Assembly: GCA_047967505.1 (NCBI GenBank)
Contig: CM106540.1
Reading direction: 5' to 3' (one strand)
Source: Dipteris shenzhenensis
Taxonomy: Eukaryota; Polypodiophyta; Polypodiopsida; Gleicheniales
DNA length: 64,000 nt
The notes beneath the pieces were generated by a model, which saw only the letters and a list, made by a program, of their open reading frames with translations, did not search any database and had not been told where the DNA came from. A program made the translations under genes and the position numbers. This document shows positions 11,173-21,430 of the stretch, one piece after another (position 1 is the first letter of the stretch; each line of letters starts with the position of its first letter).

Positions 11173-11190
11173 TGGCGCCATTGTCGGGGA
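11173..11190 (+). other. Primer binding site of Gypsy B
   Basis: The bases TGGCGCCATTGTCGGGGA match the TGGCGCCGTTGCCGGGGA form that follows the 5' LTR in many plant Gypsy elements, with two differences. It fixes the left end of the internal region and the plus orientation. Confidence 0.8.
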
Positions 11191-11837
11191 GACTAGCATC
11201 TCAAGTAGCGAGTAAACATACGTAGGTATGTGTTAAGAACAAACTACTTCGAACTTTCACGAACATAACACTCAAGGGCAAGGAGAGTAAAATTATTTTT
11301 CCCATTTCTAGCCAAACATATCTACCCCAAGCATCAACTTTGGATTACTACCTTAAGAAATTTTCTTTATTTCTTAAATAGAAGCCACATGATATACAAT
11401 CAAGCTAGGTAGTGGACACGAATGCGTAGAGCTTGCAATTTCAATCATTTCACCTTTTTGTAGAAAAGCAAACCGAGCTATCCATAAAGAGTTATGGCTT
11501 GGGAAGAGTTTAGGGTTAAACCCTAAACCTAAACGCATTTTCGATAAAAACCAACTCCACCCCCTCATTCTTCATCTTTCACATTTTGCCTCCATTCTCT
11601 TCTTCATTCCGAGCCCTACGCAAGACACTCCTCCCTCTCCATCAACCACCACCTTACTCCCATCCTCACATTGTAAGTGACTTCGAGCCCATCTCGCAAC
11701 AATAACCCAGCCATCCACCCACCGTCCATTGTTCCTCAACAATCCCGTTACATCGAGAAAGACTTGGAGAGCGTTTAGGTGACCACCTCTCCCTCCCTTT
11801 CGATTTCTGTCCCTCAAGTTTTTTATTTCTTCTCTCT
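11191..11837 (+). other. Gypsy B leader, proximal part
   Basis: No gene is recognised. The sequence becomes steadily richer in C and T towards 11780. Short open frames on the minus strand are rich in Gly and Glu only because of the pyrimidine tract. Confidence 0.5.
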
Positions 11838-12241
11838 TTTTTTCCCCCTCCCATTTCCACCATCCCCTCCCCCCTCCCCCTCCCCCTCCATTTCCACCTC
11901 CCCCTCCCCCTTCCCCTCCATCTCCACCTCCCCCTCCCCCTTCCCCCTCCATCTCCACCTCCCCCTCCCCCTTCCCCCTCCATCTCCCCCTCCCCCTCCC
12001 CCTCCCCCCTCCATTTCTACCTCCCCCTCCCCCTCCCCCCTCCATTTCCACCACCCCCTTCCCCCCCTCCCCCTTTCCCCCCCTCCCCCTCCCCCCTCCA
12101 TCTCCACCACCCCCTTTTCCCCCCCCTCCCCCCTCCCCCTCCATCTCCACCAACCCCTCCCCCTCCCCCTCCCCCCTCTATCTCCACCACCCCCTTTCCC
12201 CCCCTCCCCCCTCCCCCTCCATCTCCACCACCCCCTCCCCC

Positions 12242-12245
<4 letters not shown>
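11838..12245 (+). repeat. (CCCCCT)n / CCATTTCCACC pyrimidine minisatellite
   Basis: The plus strand is nearly pure pyrimidine with runs of CCCCCT interrupted by CCAT(T/C)TCCAC. The opposite strand is GGGGGA-rich, able in principle to form G-quadruplex or triplex (H-DNA) structures. Pro/Ser-rich frames read from it are artefacts. Confidence 0.9.
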
Positions 12246-12246
<1 letters not shown>

Positions 12247-12299
<53 letters not shown>

Positions 12300-12345
12300 C
12301 TCTCTTTTTCTCTCTCTCTCTATCTTACTCTCTCTTTTTCTCTCT

Positions 12346-12413
<68 letters not shown>

Positions 12414-12506
12414 AACTCTCTTTATCTCCCTCTCTTACTCTCTCTCTCTCTCTGTCTCTCTCTAACTCTCTTTATCTCTCTCTATCTCCCTCTCTTACTC
12501 TCTCTC

Positions 12507-12563
<57 letters not shown>
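12247..12563 (+). repeat. (TC)n microsatellite, about 315 bp
   Basis: TC dinucleotides run with rare A or G interruptions (TCTTACTC, TCTATC, TCTAAC). Together with the preceding block this makes about 720 bp of almost uninterrupted pyrimidine inside the Gypsy B leader. Confidence 0.95.
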
Positions 12564-12565
<2 letters not shown>

Positions 12566-13130
12566 CCCTCCCCCTCGACGAGCACTCCCTACTCTAAACT
12601 AACAAAACCTAACTACTAACTAAGCAAGGGCCCTTAGGCCCTTGCTGCCCAAGGGCGGCGCTCATCGCACAGGTGGCACCCGCGCGTAGCGCCAACCTTA
12701 GGCAATGTGCGGCGGTGCTCGCAGTGCCCGCTAGTGGCGACATGCCAGCAACGCTTGCGGCGTCCACCCACCCATAGCACCCATGTCACCCAGCCCAACG
12801 TGCCTCTGCTCGCACCCCTCCATCGACGCCACCCACCTCCTACCCGTGCTCCACCGTCGACAACAGCGCCCCTTGCCTCTCCTTGCCCCTACCTGCGATG
12901 ACCTCCGCCCCCCACCTGCGATGACCTCCACCCTGCCCCATGTCACCGCTACCCCTCCTCCCTCACCTCTCACTCCCACCCCTTTCCCCTTTCCCCTCTG
13001 CGACGACCCCCTCCCCTCCCCTCCCCTCCCCTGCACCCCCCGTGCAAACCCCCCCTTCCCGCCACACGAAAACAAACCCCCCCCCCGTGCCGCCACCAGG
13101 AAACCCCCCCCCCCCAGTCCCAAAAAAAAA
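12564..13130 (+). other. C-rich leader segment with homopolymer runs
   Basis: The sequence is GC-rich with many CCACC words and ends in C runs at about 13076-13085 and 13104-13114, then an A run. No domain is seen in any frame. Open frames on both strands are driven by composition. Confidence 0.5.
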
Positions 13131-13340
13131 AACTAACCTAACTTTAGTTAGGTTAGTGGGTTAGTTAGGTTAGGTTAGGTTAGTATTAACTTCGGTTAGG
13201 TTAGTTTTACCCTAGGTTAGTATTAACTACTTTAGGTTAGTTTTCCCCTCAGTTAGGTTAGACTAACTCTTCGGTTAGTAACTAACTACAGTTAGTCAAA
13301 CCTCCCAGTTACAATAACTGGGAGGATCTAAATTAGTTAC
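13131..13340 (+). repeat. GTTAG/TTAGG-rich short repeat
   Basis: TTAGG pentamers occur in short runs (for example GTTAGTTAGGTTAGGTTAGG near 13160) mixed with TAACTA words and ending in a short palindrome (CTCCCAGTTA...TAACTGGGAG, 13303-13324). It resembles degenerate telomere-type or LTR-end sequence but is too irregular to name. Confidence 0.6.
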
Positions 13341-13963
13341 CCTAACTAGAGCCACTTGGTTTCAACCCCTCAGTTGGACTTAAAGTCCATTCACACCACC
13401 ATTAGGACCGCCCCTCCCCACAAAGCAAATTTTACCCCTACTTTAACCCCTCGAAACTCATTCGTTTGGGACCCAAACTGAACCCCGTTCGAAGCCGAAT
13501 TTCACACATGGAAACAACACGCTATGGGGTATTTTTCCAACCCATTACACACCATTTCGGCATCCCTAGCACTCACTCATTCGCGCCCCCATGTGGGCCC
13601 CGTTTTGCACAAATTCACTCATATCTTCACGCCGTAACGTCCAATTAACGATCCGTCTGCACCAGCACATTTCCCTACACACATAGGAAAATCTTAGGCA
13701 CATTATTAACATGATGGTCCCTACACAAACTAACACCACTCTAACCATCCTAACAAAGCTACATCCACACCCGCACTTGTGGTAGAGATACCCTTGGCAA
13801 ATCTTGCCCAATCTGCATGCAACTACGTTCTAGCCAATGCCTTCGACTCGAACGCTCGCCACATCCACATATAACTCCACTGCAATAACCACCCTCGCCA
13901 GTCCTCTACCCCGAATCCCCCCTAGAGATTCAAACACTCCCTTTAACTCCTCCATGCCCCAAC
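13341..13963 (+). other. Gypsy B leader, distal part
   Basis: No gene or repeat is recognised up to the gag ATG at 13964. Base composition is more balanced than in the preceding tract. Confidence 0.5.
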
Positions 13964-14752
13964 ATGGCTGGACGCCGTCATGACAATGATGGGGATATCG
14001 AGCTCGATGTAGAGGCTGACAATTTCTTCAATCGAAGAAATAACAACAATTAAGGCCGACACCCCTTGGGAAAACTGGAACTTCCCAAATATAATGGTAG
14101 GGGAGACCCAGCCCGATTCCTCCAACATTTTGATGCCGCATGCCGCGCAGGTGGAGATCAATCCCATGAAACCAAGGTGGCTTGGTTTCCCATGGCCTTA
14201 ACTGATGAAGCGTCTGAATGGTACCTAGACCTTCTCATGGAAGAACACGCTACATGGGATCTACTTCAAACAGAATTCAAACGATGCTTTCAAACAGAGA
14301 GGCTACAAGATGATCCCACTCTCCAACTAAGCAAGCTTGAACAAGGCCGACGAGAAGATGTACGCACATACCTGGGTAAGATGAAGAGATTAATCACCAA
14401 ATGTGTCCCATGCCCAGATGCAAAGTACCTCACGACATGGTTCATTGTAGGACGCAGAAAGAAAATCTGCAAGGATATGAAAAAGATAAGCAGCTATGAA
14501 ACGTTCAGTGCTGCTCATGCGGCAGCCATTGACATCGAGGATGGCATGACTGACTCAGACACTAGCAGTGATGATGGCAGATCTAATACACGAGATAAGA
14601 ACTCGAAAAAGGGTAAATCAAAGGACACTGCCGAAACATCAAATGAAGATCGCCTAGAGGCCATGACGATGAAGCTGAAAGAAGACATGATGCAGGCCAT
14701 GGAACAAAATCTTCACTTGTCTCAGCTACCAACTCAGACATATCCACGGTGA
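13964..14752 (+). pseudogene. Gypsy B gag (capsid)
   Basis: The ATG at 13964 starts MAGRRHDNDGDIELD in the same frame as the main gag stretch. A TAA at 14051 interrupts the frame once, after NNNN. Downstream the retrotransposon-gag domain is clear: KYNGRGDPARFLQHFDAAC, then FPMALTDEASEWYLDL and TWDLLQTEFKRCFQ, then VRTYLGKMKRLI. An acidic/basic linker follows and a TGA at 14750 ends this part. Confidence 0.88.
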
Positions 14753-15544
14753 GAAAATGTCTGGTGTCCACATTGCATGGCAAATCATACAGCAAATGAG
14801 TGCCTGGTCCTCAGAGCCAGGATCACTGCACAAGCAAATCCACCACCAAGGTTGTGGTGCCATATCTGCGTCGTCGGTGGCCATGATGAGAACAGTTGCA
14901 TCTTCAACATGCGCAACAACCCGCCTCGACCTCAACAATACCAAGCAGCACCCGTACCAGTGTACAGGCAACCGACACTTGCACAAGCACCCCCAACTCC
15001 AAGGCTAAATCCTGTACCTGTTTGGACACAAGTCCCACAACTACTCAGGAATCCAAATCCACGACCATACCCAAGAGCACCAAATCCAGCTCCTCAGGTA
15101 GTTTCAATACATCAATTACAAGCTGAGGAAGTAGACTCACCATTTGAGTATGAAGCAGAGTACCCAGTGTACTATGTAGAAGGTGCAAAGGGTCTAATAC
15201 CAGTTTATGCAAATCAAGTACGTCCCAACACATATCACACGCCAATCAAGTGCTATGGTTGTGGAGACAATCACCGGATCGTAGAGTGCCCTCATCGTGG
15301 TAGCCCAGCTACTTTCCAACCACTCTACAGAGATTGTGGCATAGGACATGCCTGTATGGATTGTCCCATGAAAAATAAGATCCCAAAACAAACAGAAAGT
15401 AAGCCTGACGTCCCCATGGGCATCATTGGGGTGGACCATCAAAGTCTGGGTCCGGCAAGTGTAAAATCACAACCTGTAAATGTAATTACACGCCAACAGA
15501 AAGAGGCCACCAAGGACCCTAACATTCCAATCCAACCAAAGTGA
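14753..15544 (+). pseudogene. Gypsy B nucleocapsid region with four zinc-knuckle-like motifs
   Basis: The same frame continues after the stop at 14750. Four Cys/His clusters are visible: CPHCMANHTANEC, CHICVVGGHDENSC (canonical C-x2-C-x4-H-x4-C), CYGCGDNHRIVEC and CRDCGIGHACMDC. A Pro/Gln-rich stretch separates the second and third. Gypsy gag proteins usually carry one or two knuckles. They would bind the element RNA. The frame ends at 15544. Confidence 0.8.
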
Positions 15545-16302
15545 CTTCTGAAAAAGAAAGCACAAGTGCCTCCATCTCTGCCAAGCAATGAGCAGTCGAG
15601 CTCATCCACATCAACTCCCGAGCCTCAAATAAAAGAAGCTCCATACCCAAATGCAGAGGTGGAGAAGGCTCGTTTTCAGGTACTTCAACAATGGGTCCAA
15701 AATAAACAAGCTCAATTTGAGGCTGAGAAACAAGCTCAAGACGCAATCCATGACTCCCACAAAGTATTGATACTATACTTGAGCCTTTGTTCCAACAACA
15801 GACTCCACAACAGAATGTACCGCCATGTCAACTTGAAGGAGCCGCACTCTCTAGCATCCTGAGTTGCCCTGTGTCAATTCCCATCGGAATCCTCTTACAG
15901 AATTGTCCCAATCTCTGGGAGAGTTTCAAAGAATGGGTTGAACTCGCAAATTTCCCTCCACCTATGAACGACATTGAAGATATCCCTGTGCAGATGGGTG
16001 AGAGAAATGACATACGCAACATTACTGTGCCTTTCATCCACAAGGCATATAATGAAGTCAAAGCCATAGTGGATGGTGGAGCAGGTGTAAATGTCCTATC
16101 CAAGGAGCTCTACGAAGAATGGGGTCTCCCACCAATGCAAAAGGCTAATTTTAACATACGCCTTGCCGATGATTCACAGGCTAAACCCTTGGGGATAGTG
16201 AATGGCATGTCCACAAAGATCGCAGGAGTCCGCTTTTCCCTTCAATTCACAATCTTGGATCTCCCAAAAAAATCCTATCAAATCTTACTGGGACGTCCTT
16301 AG
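15545..16302 (+). pseudogene. Gypsy B aspartic protease
   Basis: From 15787 an open stretch of 171 codons carries the protease core. The active-site box reads AIVDGGAGVNVLS, a DGGA variant of the usual D-S/T-G-A. The tail LDLPKKSYQILLGRP matches the Gypsy protease pattern ending in LLGRP. Before it, 15545-15786 is a Gln-rich linker in a different frame. Confidence 0.85.
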
Positions 16303-17183
16303 TTACCGGAAGCATCAGTCCTCCATGACTGGGGAACTGTGATAGAGTGACAATCCAAAATCGAGACACTGCAGTCAAGGTGAATGTGGGGACAGGAGCT
16401 ATTAAACCAATTGTGCCTAAAGCATTGGATGACACGTCTTCAACAACAATCTCAAGCAAATCAGCTCCCTTGCAACATCATGCCATAGGAGGTGACTCAC
16501 AAAGCAATGTCAATAACTGGATACAAACATTGGCAACCATCGACAACTACCATTCATTAGACCCCATCTTCTCACAGATCGATGCTAAGGTGCTATAGGT
16601 AGATCCTCCACTCCAACATGAAGAACCAATCGATCTAGAGATGCCATTCTTTATGGCTACCTTGAGTGGGATAATGAACCTGAAGAAGGTACCCATACTA
16701 ATGATGACTCAGATTTTCCTTGGGACCTTGAAATAGAGGCTGCGAATGCTGAAATTGAAGGTCAAATCTTTGATAATGACTTAGCCATTATGCATGCCCT
16801 AATGGCAGTCGAGCTCCCAAAAGTTGAACCTCCAAAGTTGAATAACAACAGAAGATCCTGCAAGAAAGCTAAAGGAGGAAATCGTAGAAAAGCCAAGGTT
16901 GAGCACTTCAATGAATTTGAACGAGTCCTTCGAATTGTACCTTGCAAAGTCAACTCCCTCAAAATCAGAATCACTGCCTCTTGAATGGTCCCCTGAGGGA
17001 CTGGAAGGAGTATGCACAGCAAATGAACCCTTACTTGGAAACGCCTTACCAGTGGAAAAGTTACCCCACAGTTCCCAACGTAAGAAGTTTCGGAAATATA
17101 AGCCACATGTGTGGATGAAGCTCGATTAAGAGACTTCAGAAAAAGAAATTCAAGAAGAGCCTAACAAATTAATAAATGCAACT
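16303..17183 (+). other. Gypsy B protease-to-RT linker, degenerate
   Basis: The region is broken into short frames with no conserved motif. It is rich in acidic codons, as linkers before Gypsy reverse transcriptase often are. It probably represents decayed pol sequence. Confidence 0.55.
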
Positions 17184-18450
17184 ATGCCACCTAGTACACA
17201 TGACACATGTCAGGCTAGTTCAACCCCATCAGAGGCCGATCTTCGAGAAGTGCCGGAATACTTCAAGAATTATACAAGTGGCAGTGTGCCAATAGCAATG
17301 CCAAGACCACTCAGAGAATCTGAAGTTCAAGAAACCGATAGCATTGGAGAAACTCCAATCTATGAGGGATCAACAAAAACATGCACAATAAACCTCGCCC
17401 TTGAAGGGGAGGAAGAAAAATTGGTTTTCATTGAGAAACAGCTTCGTCAAGAAGATGAAACCAAACTCAAAGAACTCCTAATGGAATACCGTGACTGCCT
17501 AGCATGGTCATACAAAGAGATGAAAGGAATTTCACCAGAAGTGGTAGTACATACGATACCTATAAGGGAAGGTGCTCACCCTAAGGTATGTGGACCTTAT
17601 CGTACAAATCCTAAATATGGCACCATGGTTTATGACAAGCTGGAAAAACTCCTAGATGCCAGATTCATCTATGAGATAGAGCACACTGATTGGGTTTCAC
17701 CCATTGTCATTGTACCTAAATGCAACAAGAAGCTCAGAATATGCATTAACTTAAAAAATGTGAATACCGCCACAATTAGGGATCACTATCCCCTACCCTT
17801 AATAGAAATAGTGTTGGAAAAGGTGGCAGGATCCGAAATATATAGCTTCTTGGATGGCTTCAGTGGCTATAACCAAGTGCAAATTGCTCCTCAAGACTAA
17901 TCAAAAACAGCATTTGTTACAGAATGGGGTATTTTTGCATATAGAGTCATGTCATTCGGCCTTTGTGATGCCCTGGCCGCATTCCAGCGAGTCATGTTCA
18001 CAGCTTTCAAGTCAGTTTTGAATAAGTTTTTACAGGTGTTCTTGGATGATTTGTGCATCCATTCAAACAAACATGACCACTTCAAATGTCTTGAAGAAGT
18101 ACTAATCAAATGCAGGGAGTATGGCATCTCCCTAAATCCAACAAAATGCCAATTCATGGTCACCCACGGAGTTGTTTTGGGACACATCATCTCTCAACAT
18201 GGGATTGCAACTGACATGGACAAAATCAAAATCATCATGGAATTGCCTCCTCCTACAAATTCCAAAGGTGTACAGGTCTTTATGGGACATGCTGGCTATT
18301 ATAGAAGATTTATATTGCGGTATGCCAGGATAGCTAGACCACTTTACAAATTATTAGTGGAGTTCTTATGGACCGAAGAGTGCGACCAAGCCTTTGAGCT
18401 TTTAAAGTGGTGCCTAATCACAACACCCATCCTTATATCTCCCAGTTGGG
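17184..18450 (+). pseudogene. Gypsy B reverse transcriptase
   Basis: The first open part (to 17900) contains LRICINLKNVNTATIRDHYP and LPLIEIVLEKVAG...FLDGFSGYNQVQIA, which are RT blocks 1-3. A TAA at 17898 replaces a codon inside what should read QDQSKTAF. The frame then resumes with MSFGLCDALAAFQRVM and the catalytic box FLDDLCIHS, where YVDD is replaced by FLDD. KCQFMVTHGVVLGHIIS marks the RT thumb. Confidence 0.9.
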
Positions 18451-18782
18451 ATATTGATTTTCATGTTCATACTGATGGATCCAAGTATGCAATTGGGAGT
18501 GTGCTTTGTCAGCCTGGTGAACATAAGAAAGACTACCCCTTCTACTTCGCCAGTTGACAACTCAATGATGCAGAGATCAACTATACAACCACAGAAAGAG
18601 AAGCCCTAGCAATGGTGTATAGTGTAAAGAAATTTCGGCACTATCTACTGGCAAATGTTTTTGTCTTCTACACTGACCATCAAGCATTACTTTATCTTGT
18701 GAACTATCCATGTACAATAGGAGAATAACCAGATGGCTCCTCTTGCTTCAAGAATTCAACTTCAAAATCATGGTTCGCAAAG
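18451..18782 (+). pseudogene. Gypsy B RNase H
   Basis: HVHTDGSKYAIGSVLCQPG holds the first catalytic Asp of the Gypsy RNase H fold. A TGA at 18555 interrupts the next block (where YYTTTEREALA-like sequence follows: NYTTTEREALAMVY). The tail FKIMVRKGAQHYIADHVS is the usual end of the domain before integrase. Confidence 0.85.
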
Positions 18783-20126
18783 GTGCCCAACACTACATTG
18801 CCGATCACGTCTCGAGTCAAGTCAGGAGAAGAAGCCACTAGAGTAGAAGACGTCTTACCAGATGCCACACTATTTCAAATAGATGCTGTTCCAGAGTGGT
18901 GTGGAGATATCATTGGGTACTTGATGGCAGGAAGACCACCCCCTGACATGAAAGCAGCAGATGCCAGAAAATTGATTCTAAATGCTGCACCCTATCAACT
19001 CATTGTAGGACAATTGTACAAGATGGGCAAGGACCAGATATTAAGAAGATGGGAAGCCATAGTAAGAAAAGTTCTCCTCGCATGCTACTGGTGCCCAACA
19101 CTGTGGGCAAATGCCTATGAATATGTAAAAGGCTGTGATGTATGCGAACGGACTATTAAACCACAACACAAAGACTTCAATCCCCTAACACCAATTGTTG
19201 CACAAAAACCATTTGAAAAATGGGGGATTGACTATGTGGGTCCCATACATCCAGCAACAAAAGGAACATAGGCATGCTACATCATTGTGGCCACTGATTA
19301 CTTTACAAAATGGGCTAAGCTAAAGCAATCAGAAAGGCAGATGCCAGAAGCACAGCAAAATTCTTATACGAAAATGTGATCACCCGATTCGGATGCCCCA
19401 TTGAAATTGTGTCAGATAGAGGCACACATTTTGTCAATGAGGTAATCCAAGAACTCTTTTCTGGCTTCATGGTAATCCATAGAAAAAGCACACCCTAATA
19501 CCCCCAAGGGAATGGACTAGCAGAATCCACCAACAAAATAATATGCATTATCCTCACCAAGGTAGTAGAACCACAGCATTCTGATTGGGCAGAGAAACTG
19601 AATGCTGCCTTATGGGCATACTGAACCACATTCAAGGTCAGTACAGGGAACACACCTTTTCAATTGGTGTACAGCCTTGAAGCTGTGGTCCCACTCGAAT
19701 TTGTAATACCAAGTCTATGCATCGCAGTACACGAATGCATGGGAGACCATGAATCCTTGAAAGAAAGGCTCTATTAGTTGGAAAAGCATACTGAGACAAG
19801 ACTAGTCGCCTACCATGCCATGACAACAGAAAAACGCAGAAGAAAGGCATGGTTTGACAAGAAACCTTAAAGCTAAAGACATCAAGGAAGGCGACTTAGT
19901 CCTGTTATACAATGCCAAAGTACACAAGGGGAAACTGAAGTATCTAGGTCAAGGACCGTACCGAGTACAAAAGATGAATCCCATCGGAGCTGTGCTGCTA
20001 GAAACATTGGATGGAGTCCAATTCAACACAACAATAAACGGGAGCCGACTGAAGCGCTACTACATCAACATACAAGCCATCCCCAACAAAAACGAAGATT
20101 TGGGAAACCAAGTCTTCCTTAGTTAG
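18783..20126 (+). pseudogene. Gypsy B integrase
   Basis: The N-terminal zinc-binding end is visible as GCDVCERTIKPQHKD. The core follows as EKWGIDYVGPIHP with the first catalytic Asp, then after a TAG at 19269, VATDYFTKWAK and IVSDRGTHFVNE with the second. GNGLAESTNK carries the catalytic Glu. The C-terminal segment 19854-20126 (KEGDLVLLYNAKVHKGKL, then LGQGPYRVQKM) is the usual Gypsy chromatin-binding tail. At least three stops break the gene. Confidence 0.88.
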
Positions 20127-20640
20127 GATTAGATTGTATCACGAGGACTCACTTGCATATGTACGTCTTCGCACATATAGGTAGCATCAATCAATTTTAC
20201 CTAGGGCTCAAAAGTGATGAATGAGTTCTAGCTACCCTATGAAAATCCCAGCAAAAAAGCATATAGTTAGTCCCTACCTAGCTACTAGGTCACGTGCACT
20301 CACACACTTTCGCTTAGACACATAGATGATTGCATGAATAATTGTACCACACACTTTCATTCCACACTCTCAAAGCATGTAAAAAAAAATCTCTCTCTCT
20401 CTCTCACACACACACAGAAAGGTCATATTGGCATGCCAATCAATCTAATGATCAATGGTACACTACATGCACATGGGTGCAGGTTCAGAAAAGATTCCAC
20501 CACTAAAGAGGATGCACAAAAAGAGCCCACCGCCTCAACCACAGGACCCCCTCGAGAGTTCGTAGCCATCTACATCCTCTCAACCACGGAGACCACATGC
20601 ATTCGTGGTCCAAAGTGATAGCTCCAAAGAAGATTTAGTG
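20127..20640. other. Sequence after Gypsy B with a (CT)n(CA)n microsatellite
   Basis: No gene is recognised and the expected 3' LTR is not evident. A CT run followed by a CA run lies at about 20391-20417. Confidence 0.5.
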
Positions 20641-21430
20641 CATATCAAAGAAAATTGTCCCAACTCTTGGGAACAAAGACTTTTTTGGTACTTATGAGTT
20701 CCCTCCACATGAGATAGGGATCATTCCACTAAGAAATGCCCGTGGTGGTGGTTCAAATGTTTTGGCCCACCACAATATAGCAATTCTTGGACTTATTGAT
20801 GGACACTAGAAACAAAGACTTTCCTAGTAGTCTTGAGTTCCCACACCACTCAACAATGCCCATGGTGGTTCAATCCAACCATTCTTGGCATTATTGATGG
20901 ACACTATCCATCAAAAGAAATTTGCCCCAACCCCTGAGATCAAAATCTTTCTTGATACTTTTAGGTTCCCACCACCACAAGGAAGGGGTTATTGCATTGG
21001 GCAAGGTATGCGGTGGTCAAATGTCTTAAAAAACAACAATCCAGTCATTGTCAGCCTTGTTGATGGACATTAATGATCTATTAATGAAACTCGCCACAAC
21101 GCTTGGGAACAAATACTTTTCTCAGTACTTCTAAGTTCCCACTACCATGGGGTAGGGGACATTGTACTATGAACCATGGTGGTTCAAATGTTTTAGACAA
21201 CCATAATCCAACCATTCTTAGCCTTATTAATGGACACTATCCATCGAAGAAACTTGTCCCAACCCATGGGAACAAAGACTTTCCTTGTACTTATGGGTTC
21301 CCACCACCATGGGGTAGGAAATGCTTCTAAGTCTTAAACAACCACAATCCATCCTGCTTACCCTTGTTCTTGATGGACACCATCTATGAACGAAACATAT
21401 CGAATATTCTTTTGCAAGCCTAGTGGTCAA
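20641..21430 (+). repeat. Satellite-like tandem repeat, monomer about 166 bp
   Basis: A monomer containing GGAACAAAGACTTT, TTCCCACCACCA, ATGCCCATGGTGGTTCAAAT and ATTGATGGACACTATCC is repeated head to tail. The GATGGACAC word lies at 20798, 20896, 21062, 21229 and 21372, giving spacings of 98, 166, 167 and 143 bp. Some monomers are truncated. The same family recurs at 59220-59640. Confidence 0.85.

Larger units (their letters stand above)
11173..20126 (+). mobile_element. Ty3/Gypsy LTR retrotransposon B, internal region, decayed
   Basis: The order is PBS, long leader, gag, multiple zinc knuckles, protease, reverse transcriptase, RNase H, integrase. Reverse transcriptase before integrase is the Gypsy order. 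There are at least eight in-frame stops or frame changes (for example 14051, 14750, 15542, 16300, 17898, 18555, 19269), so it is inactive. No 3' LTR was recognised; a deletion or a strongly diverged end follows 20126. Confidence 0.92.

Noticed and set aside
11779-12465. Long Pro/Ser-rich open frame of 228 codons
   Set aside because: It reads straight through the (CCCCCT)n and (TC)n tracts; absence of stops is forced by composition. The Gly/Glu-rich frames on the other strand are the same artefact.
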